A stretch of DNA of 64,000 nucleotides from NCBI GenBank assembly GCA_026874595.1, contig CM049306.1, forward strand, positions 64,548,019 to 64,612,018, given 5' to 3'. Positions 12,007 through 23,776 of this stretch are shown in pieces; position 1 is the first letter of the stretch; each line of letters begins with the position of its first letter. Position numbers and translations under genes: made by a program. The notes beneath the pieces were generated by a model. It ran no database searches. It was not told the origin of the DNA and saw only the letters and a program-made list of their open reading frames with translations. The stretch comes from Sipunculus nudus (Eukaryota > Annelida > Sipuncula > Golfingiida > Sipunculidae).

Positions 12007-12420
12007 CTAGTCGACCAGAGGTCAAGCGCTTGCTGGAAGTTGAAATGATAGACAGACTGACAGACAGAACATATTGTCGGTTTTCTATCATTTGAATGAC
12101 CCTCAGAGCGTTTGCTGAGAAGTTGTGACCTGTAGAGTGACATATCAGACAAAACAACGAGCAAGCAGACATAGCTGAACACAAAAGACAAACAGACAGA
12201 CATACTGACACAGCTGTGATAACAGATTACCAGACAAATGTGCCGAAAGTAAAGAAGAGCAAAATGAGCAATAAATATATAATTGCATTAAATCTAGTTC
12301 CACATGCTGCAATCAAATGTGTGACACAGTTTATAGTTTTGGAGATATTTCACAATAATGATTACTGCAGCGCCATCTGGTGGGTATTTACCAAAATGAT
12401 AAAATAAGCTTCGAGATATT
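12007..12420 (-). mobile_element. HL1 copy 5, truncated
   Basis: The left end is CTAG (12007-12010) with TCGACCAGAGGTCAAGCGCTTG. A CTCF-like site at 12367-12386 reads, on the minus strand, CCACCAGATGGCGCTGC, the closest of all to the insect-type consensus. After 12420 the sequence passes into ATT, AC and AT microsatellites and is no longer HL1. Confidence 0.6.
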
Positions 12421-12478
12421 TTATTATTATTTTAGTATTATTTTGTTGGTATTATTATTAGTATTATTATTATTATGT

Positions 12479-12510
<32 letters not shown>

Positions 12511-12512
12511 GA
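12421..12512. repeat. ATT/AC/AT microsatellite cluster
   Basis: A run of TTATTATTATTTTAGTATTA-type repeats passes into (AC)n at about 12478-12488 and (AT)n at 12489-12511. It marks the edge of the truncated HL1 copy. Confidence 0.85.
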
Positions 12513-14030
12513 GATGTATAATTTATATTTAACCCCTGCCCCCGATTGCAAACTGGATATCCGTCCATGATAAACCCTTTACTGTTCAGATTAGCCTGTG
12601 GATTGTCACACTCCTACTGTTCAGATTTATTTTGCATTTTTTCCACATTTTGACATGAATCTATATAAGAGACATTAACTCAGTAACCGTTAAAGGTATC
12701 TTTGTGAAATTTTCAGCTTTTACTGTCAGGTATATGTCCATCATGTTATTCCATTTATTTTCTATATACCTGGTTTGATATGTATGTAACTAAGGTATAT
12801 ACAGGTAAAAACAGGTAAATCTGTACTAACTGTATTTCCACTCACTGGTATATCACCAAAATGACCCCTTTCATCCTGTTTAGGTAACCCATTAACCCTT
12901 TGATAAAAAAAGGGAAATGTAAGGATTTTTTTTCACTCTAAGGTAATTATTAATTAAAGGTAAGAAAAAGGTGAATGATTTGGTTTAATACTGGAAAGGG
13001 AACCACCAACGAACCAGAATGTGCAAGTAAATTGGATTTTTCTGTGGAAATCAAATATTTTTCACCTGAAAAGCTTGCTGACCCAAAGAGCACATTCTAT
13101 GATTATTAACATATAACACATATGTATACCTGTACAGGTAAGTAAAGGTAAATTATTTTTTTTTCTGAATATGTTAGCAAACACCTTGTTCATCAATATA
13201 GTTACTATAAATTAATACCTTCTCTATTTATGGACTGTATAATTCATTTTGATATAAGAACAGGTGCTTTTAATACAGTAATTAAGTTACCTGTGTGAAT
13301 AGTACCTTTGTTCTTCAACTGATCTAATTACCTGTGGCAGTGACAAAATCATGCTGAAAAGTGGTTGAGAAGAATATGGATAAACAAGTGTCAACTGTGT
13401 AAAACCATTATATTTTTGAAGGAGTTAAAACAATATGCAGAAACTATCTTTTAATTAACTGCACAGCCACAAGACTTGTGGATTTCAATTTTGCCAATTT
13501 CTACCTGTAAAAGTTTACTCACCTGCACAGGTAAGATCAGGTAAATAAAGGTAAATTCTCATTTTTTTAATTTAAATTATATATTATACTTGTTATAAGG
13601 GACATTGCAATAAAAACTATTTACTTTTGTCCAATGTGCAAAATATATAATTTATGGGTGTGAAATGCACTAATTATCTGGTTACCTGTAATATACCTTT
13701 TTATGTCAAATTAATATATTTTTACATGTGCAGGCAAAAACAAATCGCCGACTGATTTTAAAATAAAATCTGGAAAAATGTGTCTACCCTGTTTGTTAAC
13801 ATTTCATGCAATAATAAAATTGCTGTTTAGTTGGTCTGTCGCGTGTATCTGCACTGGTAAAAATCCAGGTGCGACAGGTAAACAGGTGTGCACTTGGTTT
13901 GATCAACGATTAGCCTAAGTAAACGTTGATATATCCAAATCTTTCCCATTCGAAACAGTGTGAATGTACTAAAATTTGAAATAAAAAATCAAAACAAATG
14001 TCTAACACTTGTGAAAACTCTTATTTTCTT
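12513..14030. other. AT-rich low-copy region with reiterated CAGGTAA
   Basis: No gene is recognised in this roughly 1.5-kb stretch. CAGGTAA words recur at about 12802, 12812, 13135, 13528, 13538 and 13875, often beside ACCTG, giving short dyads such as ACCTGTACAGGT. The copy at 13135-13143 is a perfect splice-donor string (CAGGTAAGT). The spacing of the clusters is about 330-400 bp, which suggests a decayed tandem element. Confidence 0.4.
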
Positions 14031-14826
14031 AATTGGTTTGTGTGGAAATAAATAAAAGCTGTATTATGAGTTGTTGGTGTATAGCTTATGTATGAATTTT
14101 AATAGTATCTTTGGAGACAGGGAAAAGGACTGATTTCATTATTTTATTGACAAATGGAGTGCTATTGTCACACAGATTTTGATTTGGCCATATAACTTAT
14201 AAGCAGCACATATAATATAAGAGTTTATCTATTTATTAAAATTAAATAACAAATATTTTGCCAAATACAAATTTGGGCAAAATTTAAGGCACCAATTTTT
14301 TATTTTTGCTAATATTTAAAAAAAAAAATTTAAAGATTTTGATCTAATTTTGGGTATACAATTTGATTTTGATTAATTAAAGTTATATTACTGGAAAAAA
14401 AGTCCTTAGATTTAACATGTTTTGTGTAAAGGGATCAAATATCTTTCCTGATTTTTTACAAAATGCATGTTTGGGCCCATAATAATTATATAATACAGAC
14501 CTAATTTCTGGCATGTACATAGGAAATATATAGAGGAATATTTATGGTAAATATTAGGAAAAACAGATGAGTGGTTTCGATACTAGGCAGTCCTGAAGTG
14601 CGAATATAGGTTTTTAATAAAAAATTGAGGTTCTCCCTTAATTTCTCAAATGTCGCAAAGACCCAGTTTTCGGCTTGGTAGGAGATCTTGGGGACATCTA
14701 ACATTATGCCAAATTTTGGATTCCTAGGTCTTACGGTTTCAAAACGTGCCAGTTTAACGGACAGACGGACAGTCAAAGGACAAAGGACCACGACTATAAC
14801 TCAGATGACTTATAGTCAACTAAGCT
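14031..14826 (-). mobile_element. HL2b fragment (right part only)
   Basis: It matches the HL2b elements at 26023-28651 and 34297-38935 (shared phrases GAGACAGGGAA near 14112 and TTTGGGCCCATAA near 14471). The right end is a decayed hairpin at 14799-14826 with ACAGACGGACAG microsatellite just before it. The CAAG-side end is missing, so it is an internally deleted or truncated copy. It abuts HL1 sequence at 14829. Confidence 0.65.
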
Positions 14827-14828
14827 AA

Positions 14829-15083
14829 AAAACTAGACCTCTGTAGTATAATTATTAACAGAGATAGAAGCAAACTTTTCTATATTTTCATATTGACAAG
14901 TTTTACCCCAAAATTACGTAACCATGGTAACCGCAGCACAAAGCTACATGTGCAGAGGAATAAGACAATGATTCTAGTTTTAGAAACGACAATAAAAATT
15001 GTGACATTTTTAATATTTTTTGAGACATTGCAGGTAAATGATATATTCCAGTGTTTCACATACAACACCCCCTGGTGGCTTTA
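14829..15083 (-). mobile_element. HL1 copy 6, left fragment
   Basis: This HL1 core segment corresponds to 5545-5800 and includes a CTCF-like site (15062-15081, CCCCCTGGTGGC) at which it is interrupted. The missing continuation is found at 20103, after HL2 and two HL3 insertions totalling about 5 kb. Confidence 0.7.
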
Positions 15084-15087
15084 TAAA

Positions 15088-16551
15088 CAAGTGACCCATG
15101 GGTCATGACGCTCAGCTGACTGGGAAGAGATTTGCAAAAGGAAATTTTATCATCTGAATGGTAGTATATACCCATTCAACTGAAGCATCAAACAGATTAA
15201 AGAATAAGCCAAGATTGTATCTGAATTTATATATCTCAAAATATGGGAAAAAATGCGTAAACTTTAAAAAAAATACAGGTGGTTCCACCAGTCTGCAGAA
15301 ACTAATAAAAACACTTAATGGTCGACATCCATGCAAAGAATCATAGTGATTTCTGCATTAATTGTTCAGATACTCCAGCTTTTGAATCAAATTTTCCATT
15401 ATTCTGAGGGATACTTCAGAGTCCTATAGCGTGAAGGATATGGGTAACAGAGACCTAATTTCAGATTTCCAAAGACACTCTCACGGGCCTCCTTGCATGA
15501 CAAGAATGAAGATTCTAGGTCCAGTTGTTACAATTTGTGCCATGTTAACAGATGACAGCATCCTTAAAGGTCTCAAAAATAGAGAAAAAAATTTAAAAAA
15601 ATTAAATAAAATATAGGTTGCACCATAAGTCTGAAGAAACTGATGAAACACTCCATAATCAATATGCATGTAAAGAATCATGGTGACCTCTGCATTAGTT
15701 GGTCAGATACTTCAGCTTTTGTATCAAATTGTCCATTATTCTGAGGGATACTTCGGAGTCCTATAGCTTGAAGGATATGGGAAACAGAGAACTAATTTAA
15801 GGTTTCCACAGACACTTTTCATGGGCCTCCTTGCATGACAAGAATGAAGATTCTAGGTCCAGTTGTTACAATTTGTACCATGTTGACACATAACAACATC
15901 CTTAAAGGTCTTAAAAATAGAGAAAAAAAATTGTAAAAATGTGTAACAGATATTGAAGTTTTTGTATGAAATTTTTCACTATTCTGGGGGGTACTTTGGG
16001 GCCCCATAGCTCAAAGGATTTGGGTAACAGAGACCTAATTTCTGGTTTCCATGGAGACTTTTCATAGGTCTCTCACTGTGTCAAAATGAAGATTCTAGGT
16101 CCAGTCTTTACGATATGTGCCCTGTTAACAGTTGTTCACATTTTTAAAGGTCTCAAAAATAGAGAAAAAAATTCGTAAAAAATCTAAAAATACAGGTGGC
16201 GCCACCAATCTGCAGGAACTGATGAAACATCTCATGATAAATATGTATGCCAAAAATCATGACCATCAGTGATGTAGTAAATGAGATATTAAAGTTTTTG
16301 TATGAAAATTTTGACTATTCTGGGGGGTACTTTGGGGCCCAATAGCTCGAAGGATATGGGTAACAGAGACCTAATTTCTGGTTTCCAAGGAGATTTTTCA
16401 TTGACCTCTCAGAATTTAAAGTTACAAGATTCTAAGTCCAGCGGTTACGATTTGTGCCAGGTTAACAGACAGACGGACAGACAAACGGACAGACGGACGA
16501 CGGACAAAGAGTGATCGCTATAGCTCAGCATGACTGAAAGTCAGCTGAGCT
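15088..16551 (-). mobile_element. HL2 element, about 1.46 kb
   Basis: The left end is CAAG (15088-15091, CTTG on the minus strand) followed by the perfect palindrome TGACCCATGGGTCA (15092-15105) and GCTCAGCTGACT. The core has three to four units of about 340 bp (phrases GGTAACAGAGACCTAATTTC and CTAGGTCCAG) with a GGTGGCGCCACC palindrome near 16196. The right end has an ACAGACGGACAG microsatellite (16467-16502) and a hairpin at 16522-16551 with arms AGCTCAG and CTGAGCT. The structure is complete and uninterrupted. Confidence 0.8.
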
Positions 16552-16557
16552 ATAAAA

Positions 16558-18735
16558 CAAGGCCTACAGGCCTAGTGCGAACCTGTGCATTGGGAAATAC
16601 ACCAGATATAATGCTTCAATGCTGGACCATTACTTCTCATGTATATGAACAATGCAAGTACTAAACATTTTGAATAAGAAAAAATTACACAAACATCACT
16701 GCTGAAATTCTGGCATGGGTGCACACAACACAAAAATGATTGTAGCTGGCACCACCAGTCGTGTATACATATATACATATGCCCAATTTCAGCTGATATA
16801 TCAAATTCCTCTGTAGAAATAAGCAGGCACATACACTGTGCAAAAGTCATTGTAGGTGGCGACACCTGTCTTGTGAACGAGAAAGCCATCAAAGACATAT
16901 AGACAGGTCAAAATATCAGGCCAATACATCAAAATTACCTTGAGTCTGATGCATGGGGCTTACCAGGCTAAGGTGAGAAAGGCAGTTGCCCCGAGTGAGC
17001 TGTGACAAATTTGCTAGCTGGCTCAGGCTACTGCACTAAGTGAACTCATGACCTGCACCTGGCTAGACTGAGTGAACTTTCGACCTGTACCTGGCTGCAC
17101 TCAGTGAACTCTTGACACAGTTGACACAGTTGGTAGTCCACATGCAGCCCTGAGGGGCATGACACCCATGAGGTGATCACATGGTGGCCATGAGGTGTTC
17201 ACATGTCACCCATGAGGTGATCACATGCCTTGTACTTGGCTGCACTGACTGAACTCTTGACACAGTTGACACAGTTGGTAGTCCACATGCAGCCCTGAGG
17301 GGCATGACACCCATGAGGTGATCACATGGTGGCCATGAGGTGTTCACATGTCACCCATGAGGTGATCACATGCCTTGTGCTTGGCTGCACTAACTGAACT
17401 CTTGACCTATATCTGGCTGCACTGACTGAACTCTTGACCTATATCTGGCTGCACTCTTGATCTGTTGCCAAATCTGAAACAGTTGGCAGTTTCTCAACCT
17501 ATTTAAAGATACAAACACAATCTTGGCCTGTTGGTAAATATATTTTACACATACTGAGAGACTTTTTTTTCAAGCTGACATATTCATAAACTTTTTATCA
17601 AAATATCTAAAATAACAAAAGATGCAGTTCTTTCATTGTTAAAGGTCCAATAATTCTGCCAAAAATCATTCAAGTAAAATAATTTTTGTGCAATGTTACA
17701 GAAGTTATAATAATAATTTTGTAGAAGAACAGTTTTGCAGTCCTCAGTTTGAAATAGACATAATAATGGCCATAAGACCAACTTAAGCTTATCTGATATG
17801 ATTGAAAGAGCCTTGTCCTAGGATAATTCTTTTGAAAAATTGAACGATTCAACTTGACAGTTTCATCATAAACATTTTAAGGTGAAAGAGGCTAAAATTA
17901 TTAGGTTTTTGCCCATAAAAAAACAGGTCAATTAATGTAGGTGGCACCACAAAATCTGCAAATTCAAATATGAGTCATGTGACCAACATTTGCACAATAC
18001 TTGGTAATAAATCAAATTGGTGTAAAACCACTAAAATTCATCAAATGCATACCATTTGAACAAACTTGAGAGGGCTTGCCTCTGGGATAATTTTTGTAAA
18101 ATATTGAACAATTTGGCTGGACCATTTACAAGAAGACTTTTTAAGGTTTTTCAGCTTTTTCCCTATAAAATCTAAGTAAATGCAGATAGCAAAAAAATAA
18201 GCTGAATCCCACAACATTTGATATGTGACAGATTATTGCATAAAATCTTGGGATGGTAGCTATTGCTATTCCTGAGAAATTATGGGTTAATGTACAGATG
18301 ACCAATGACCCCCATACAAAATAAGGTCAATGCAGGTGGCGCCACCAATACCTGAATTTCATATATGACTCATGTGACCAACACTGGCATAAAATTTGGT
18401 GATCATAGCTCCGGACATTTCTGAGATTCTAAGTTTACTGTAACTCGGCCAAAATTCACCGAACTTGAACCATTTGAACAATCTCGAGACAGACTGTATA
18501 AAAGATTATTTCTGTGAAACATTGAACAATTTGGCTTGACTGTTTTGGAGGAGAAGATTTTTAAAGGTTTTTTTGCTTTTTCTCTATAAAATCTAAGAAA
18601 ATGCAGAGTTTTCAGATGGCTAATTTTTTGCATTAAATTTCATGATACTAGCTCCAGTTGTTTTCAAAATAGTATGGGTTAACGACGACGACAGACGATG
18701 CCAAACCTTCGCATTAGCTCACAGGTTCACTAAAA
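16558..18735 (-). mobile_element. HL3 element, about 2.2 kb
   Basis: The left end is CAAG (16558-16561) plus the hairpin GGCCTACAGGCC and then GCGAACCTGTG. The right end carries the inverse, CACAGGTTC(A/G)C, then TAAAAA, defining the sub-terminal repeat GCGAACCTGTG. The interior has GGTGGCACCACC-type palindromes, a 145-bp tandem duplication (17111-17400) and sentences shared with 60078-62279. It is followed directly by a second HL3 fragment. Confidence 0.75.
17111..17470. repeat. 145-bp tandem duplication plus 31-bp minisatellite in HL3
   Basis: The word CTTGACACAGTTGACACAG starts at 17111 and again at 17256, 145 bp apart. The intervening block with CCCATGAGGTGATCACATG is almost unchanged in the two copies. 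It is followed by short repeats of CTGACTGAACTCTTGACCTA. Other HL3 copies have only one unit here. Confidence 0.8.
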
Positions 18736-20102
18736 ATTACTACAGATTCATATTGAATGCAAAATTATAATACAGATACATTTCACTGATGGCAAAATCT
18801 TGAATAAAGTTGAGTATGGATACCAATTATTTATAATCCATGTACAGCCGTCTTTATATACCCACAGAGAGCTGTATACCTGTGATTTTAAACATTGCCT
18901 GGCATGAGGAATATCTAAAATGATAAATCTAATTTTTTAAAAAGCTTTTAAAAAAAACATTCTTGTCAATATTAACCATAGATAACCTGAAATCTATATG
19001 TCTAGAGGCATGATGTAACAGATGCTGATAAACTGGTGCCAGGCTAGATGTATCTGCTTCACACAGCTAACATGTGGTAAAATGACTCAATTCAATCTTT
19101 ATAATTCAGCCAAATTTCATTCTTTTGAACCATAAAAGACAATTATTATCAGAATTATTCAGGGGATTATTCCTGTAAATATTAAACAAATTGGCCTCAG
19201 TAGCGTTAGTCAAAAAACTTTCTGCAGGTTTATAACTCATATGGGAAAATACAGCAAACTGGCTAAGTTCAGCTTCCCGTAACTCAACCAAAAAGCACTG
19301 AACCCAAATCATTTGAACAAACTTGAATTATCAACATCTGAGGATAATTAATGTGTGAGATTTAAGAATTTGGCCCAGTGGTTTTTGAGAAGAAGATCTT
19401 TGTAGCCACTGAGCTAAAAACTGGCTGTTATGGCATATGACTAAATTCAGCTTCCCATAACTTAGCCAAAAGTCACTGAAAAGAGACCATTTAAACAAAC
19501 TTCAGAAAGCACTACCCTAGGATCATTTCTGTGCGATATTAAATATTTTGGCCATATGTTTTAAGAGAAGAAGTTTTTTGTAGCCCTCAGTGTGATACAG
19601 GCACTAATGACCCCATACAAAAAAGGCCGATGCAGGTGGCGCCACCAATACCTCAATTTAAGATATGACATATGTTACCAACATTGGCATAAAATTTGGT
19701 GATGATAGCTCCAGCCGTTTCTGAGATTTAAATCTTAATATACTTTTTTGCACAGTTAACAAAGTTCAACCTCCTTTAACTCGGCCAAAAATCTCCAAAC
19801 TGGAACCGTTTGAACAAACTTGAGAAAGATTGTTCCAGGGATCATATCTGTGAAATATTGAACAATTTGGCTGGACAGTTTCGGAGAAGAAGATTTTTAA
19901 AGCTATTTTAGCTTTTTCCCTATAAAATCTAAGAAAATGCAGTTAGCCAAAAAATAAGCAAAATCTGATAGTTTTTTAGATGACTAATTTTTGGCATAAA
20001 ATTTCGTGATGCTAACTCTTGCCGTTTTCAATATAGTATAGGTTAACGTACAGATGACGGATGATGCCACACCATCGCATAAGCTCACAGGTTCGCTAAA
20101 AA
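18736..20102 (-). mobile_element. HL3 fragment with its own right end
   Basis: Internal HL3 sequence (homologous to 33225-34290) begins immediately after the previous HL3 end, and the block finishes with its own GCATAAGCTCACAGGTTCGC then TAAAAA. It includes one GGTGGCGCCACC palindrome at about 19636. The two right ends show a tandem or staggered HL3 insertion. A similar adjoining pair is at 56170-57643. Confidence 0.7.
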
Positions 20103-20756
20103 ATGATTTCGAGATATTTATAAAGAACACAAAGTATATCACTTTAAAAGCCATTGTTAAGAAATTGCGACCTCTAGGTCATATTTTATGATATCTCGAA
20201 AGATCTCGTTTTTTTTTATTGTGAGATTCCACGAGACTTTTATCTGTATAATAAATATCTCATTAAATACTACCTATTGCAAAAAAACAGACGTCTCTAC
20301 CTTGGAAAAATGAGAAATTTAAGGAGAAAATATCGAATTCCATGATTTTCCCCAAAAAATACATACCCATGGTAACGGCAAAATGAAACAATTTTGCATT
20401 GGCCCTAGTCGCCATCTTGTGGCAAATAGAATGAGCTATAGTTTGAGTGGCTGTGATTATTTTTGACGAAGATATGCAGAAAAAAACGTTTTAAGGCTTT
20501 TTGGTGACACTCCGAGGGTTATCCCTTTTACACCTTTTCCATAGTTTTCAGAGCAATTGCTTCAACATTGTGGCCTGTAGAGCAGCAAAAAACAAACAAA
20601 CAAACTAGAGACCATAGGTCAAACGCTTGCCGGAAATTGAAAATTAAATAGGTCAAGGTCAAATTATTCTTTTATTTTATGAAGAATGAACAGGATACTA
20701 AAATGAGAAACTGTTTATTTGGATGCGCATATTTATGAACAAAAGCTGGAAGAAAA
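20103..20756 (-). mobile_element. HL1 copy 6, right fragment, plus start of another HL1
   Basis: This continues the HL1 core broken at 15083 (GATTTCGAGATATTTATAAA). A second CTCF-like string (AGTCGCCATCTTGTGGCAAA, 20407-20426) is visible. CTAG at 20605-20608 with GACC-ATA-GGTC and ACGCTTGCCGGAAAT marks the start of another HL1, which is cut at 20756 by HL5. Confidence 0.65.
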
Positions 20757-20949
20757 CTAGACATTTCTTGGCACCACAGGTGCCAGAGTATCCCCAGACA
20801 TAGTAGGCCCCCACCCCCTTTATAAATAGACCCCCATTTTTAGCAGCATATACTGACACTTGGCATATTTATTGTTTATTCCATCTAACAAACCACAATC
20901 TTGTTGAAGATGTTGGTCCTGTGACCTTGATCTTTTTAAAGATGTGTCC

Positions 20950-22720
20950 TGTGACCTTGACCTTTGACCTCATGACCCCAAAATCAATTCTGGTCTTGCT
21001 TTTCCAATGGGACATATACAAGTCAAGTTTGAAATCCATACGTCAATAAAAGCAGGAATTATCATCCAGAAACTAATTTTTGGATAGATGGCTCCTGTGA
21101 CCTTCACATATGACCTTGTGACCTCAAAATTGATAGTGTTTCTCTCTCTCTTGGCAGGAGAACTATATGTGCAAGATGAAAGATCTGAGATGAAATGTTT
21201 GGCAGAAAATGCATCCACATCTTTTAAAGAGGTTTCCTGTGACCTTGACCTTTGACCTCATGACCCCAAAATCAATTCAGGTCTTGCTTTTCCAATGGGG
21301 CAAATTCAAGTCAAGTTTGAAATCCATACATCAATAAAAGCAGGAATTATCATCCAGAAACTAAATTTTGGACAGATGGCTCCTGTGACCTTCACCTTTG
21401 ACCTTGTGACCTCAAAATTGATAGGGGTCTTCCACTCTTGGCAGGTGAACTATATGTGCAAGATGAAAGATCTGAGATGAATTGTTTGGCTGAAAATGCA
21501 TCCACAATCTTTTTAAAGAGGTGTCCTGTGACCTTGACCTTTGACCTCATGACCCCAAAATCAATTCAGGTCTTGCTTTTCCAATGGGTCAAATACAAGT
21601 CGAGTTTGAAATCCATACATCAATAAAAGAAGGAATTATCATCCAGAAACTAATTTTTGGACAGATGGCTCCTGTGACCTTCACCTTTGACCTTGTGACC
21701 TCAAAATTGATAGGGTTCTTCCTCTCTTGGCAGGTGAACTATATGTGCAAGATGAAAGATCTGAGATGAAATGTTTGGCTGAAAATGCATCCACATCTTT
21801 TTAAAGGTGTGTCCTGTGACCTTGACCTTTGACCTCATAACCTCAAAATCAATTTGGGTCTTGCTTTCCCAATGGGACATATATAAGTCAAGTTTGAAAT
21901 CCATACATCAATAAAAGCAGGAATTATCTTCCAGAAACTAATTTTTGGACGGATGGCTCCTGTGACCTTCACCTTTGACCTTGTGACCTCAAAATTGATA
22001 GTGTTCTTCCACTCTTGGCAGGTGAACAATATGTGCAAGATGAAAGATCTGAGATGAATTGTATGGCTGAAAATGCATCCACAATCTTTTTTAAGAGGTG
22101 TCCTGTGACCTTGACCTTTGACCTCATGACCCCAAAATCAATTTGGGTCTTGCTTTTCCAATGGGACATATACAAGTCAAGTTTAAAATCCATACATAAA
22201 TAAAAGCAGGAATTATCATCCAGAAACTAATTTTTGGACAGATGGCTCCTGTGACCTTCACCTTTGACCATGTGACCTCAAAACTGATAGGGGTCTTCCT
22301 CTATTGGCAGATGACTTACATGTGCAAGATGAAAGGTCTGAGATGCAATGTTTGGCTTAAAATGCATCAACAGTATCTTTGAAAATGCCAGTCCTGTGAC
22401 CTTGACCTTTGACCTCATGACCCCAAAATCAATTGGAGTCTTGCTTTTTCAATGGGACATATATAAGTCAAGTTTGAAATCAATACATCAATAAAAGCAG
22501 GAATTATCATCCAGAAACTAATTTTTGGACAGATAGCTCCTGTGGCCTTGACCTTTGACCTTGTGACTCCAAAATTTATATGGATCATCCACTATTGGCA
22601 AGTGAGCTATATATTAAAGATGGAAGACCTAGGATGAAAGTTTGGCTTAAAATGCATCCAAATTACCTTTTAAAATGCCAGTCCAGTGACCTTGACCTTT
22701 GACCTCATGACCCTAGAACC
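20950..22720. repeat. 289-bp tandem array (seven units) with DR1/DR0 motifs
   Basis: The string TGACCTTGACCTTTGACCT starts at 20952, 21240, 21529, 21817, 22106, 22397 and 22687, spacing 288-291 bp. A diverged relative, TGACCTTCACCTTTGACCT, lies near the middle of each unit, so the 289-bp unit is an old dimer of about 145 bp. Read on the minus strand the string is AGGTCA-A-AGGTCA-AGGTCA, i.e. a DR1 fused to a DR0. No function is shown by sequence alone. Confidence 0.9.
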
Positions 22721-23304
22721 TATAGGGTTCTTACTTTAGTGGAGGGCCATACATAAGTCATGTTTGAAATCCATATGGCTATCAACACTGGAGATATCAT
22801 AAGAGGTGTGTGATTATCACCATATAGGGCAATATTCAAGGTCAAGGCCACTATCATAGGAAAGGTCATGACCCCAATTTAAAAAAACATCATCCCATAA
22901 CCCATACCTATGTATATGCATAATATAAAAGAAATCTGTCCATTAGTTTTGACTTACAATGCTCCCAGTACTGTAAGGTAGCAATTTTGGGGGTATTAAA
23001 CGGCACGAAAACAAGTAAAGAATAATAGGTGGCGCCACCAGTTTCTGGAACATGACAACCCTATCCATGATCTTCCATCAACTTGATTTTGGGATAAATC
23101 CATGCAAGATTTCTTGAGATATTAAAGAATTTGTGTGATTTTCCCCAAAATTGGACCTATTCAAGGTCAAGGACACTCTCTTAGTAAAGGTCATGACCTC
23201 ATTTTAAATAGGCGTCGTCCTCTCACCCATATCTATACATATACCAAGTTTGGTAAAGTTCTGGAAATATTTTTTGGGTTATCGCGCCAACAAGATTTAT
23301 ATAC

Positions 23305-23331
23305 GGTGGTGGCGGCGGCGGCGGCGGCGGG
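23305..23331. repeat. GGT/GGC trinucleotide tract
   Basis: Two GGT triplets are followed by seven GGC triplets, just inside the HL5 right end. It is the only strongly GC-rich microsatellite in the window and is G-quadruplex-prone on the plus strand. Confidence 0.85.
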
Positions 23332-23377
23332 ACCGGTATGAAAACATAGTATCCCCCGACTTTGTCTGGGGATACAA

Positions 23378-23776
23378 TAAGACATTTGGGCGAGACATTT
23401 GGTGCTTTACCGCGTGATGAAGATGAAACTCTCAAAAGGCTTGTGAAAGAAATGCAGACTCACAGCCACTCGAGTTATTGCAAGAAAAAAGGATCATGTA
23501 GATTTAGCTTTCCTTGACCACCTAGTCCTGTAACAGTGCTTGCAAAAGAACCAGATGATGAAATGGAAAAAAACTGTAAAAAAGATTGTGCATCCGGTGA
23601 ACACCAAAAAGTGAAGGATATAATATCTGACCATGATACACAGAGAGACACCAAACTGGAACAAATTCTAGACAAAGCCAACATCTCTCTACAGGAATAC
23701 CTTCAACAGTTATTGGTGTCACAAAGAGGGAAAACAATGGTATTAAAGAGATCACCTGCTGAATGTTGCATCCAGT
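23378..23776 (+). pseudogene. Helentron protein, segment following the Rep nuclease (broken)
   Basis: A reading frame with ALPRDEDETLKRLVKEMQ, then HSHSSYCKKKGSCRFSFP, is the Cys/His segment that follows the rolling-circle Rep nuclease in Helitron proteins (family usually Q-x-H-x-H-S-x-x-C ... CRF-x-FP-x-PP). The HUH motif that should lie upstream is absent, because HL5 occupies that place. A TGA stop at 23515-23517 falls right after the CRFSFP motif. The frame ends at 23776 and coding continues in another frame. The protein would nick and transfer single DNA strands in rolling-circle transposition; this copy is dead. Confidence 0.75.

Larger units (their letters stand above)
20757..23377 (-). 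mobile_element. HL5 element, about 2.6 kb, with nuclear-receptor-like array
   Basis: The left end is CTAG (20757-20760) then the perfect hairpin GGCACC-ACA-GGTGCC (20770-20784) then GTATCCCCAGACA. The right end is a hairpin at 23349-23375 with arms GTATCCCC and GGGGATAC, so the sub-terminal repeat is GTATCCCCAGAC. A trinucleotide GGT/GGC tract (23305-23331) sits beside the right end. The core is the 289-bp array listed next, then about 650 bp with one GGTGGCGCCACC (about 23030) and further AAGGTCAAGG words. It cuts into the Helentron coding remnant that begins at 23378. Confidence 0.8.

Noticed and set aside
20950-22720. Array reading frames of 60-82 codons (both strands) as a repeat protein
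   Set aside because: The unit is 288-291 bp and not always a multiple of three, so no frame continues through successive units.
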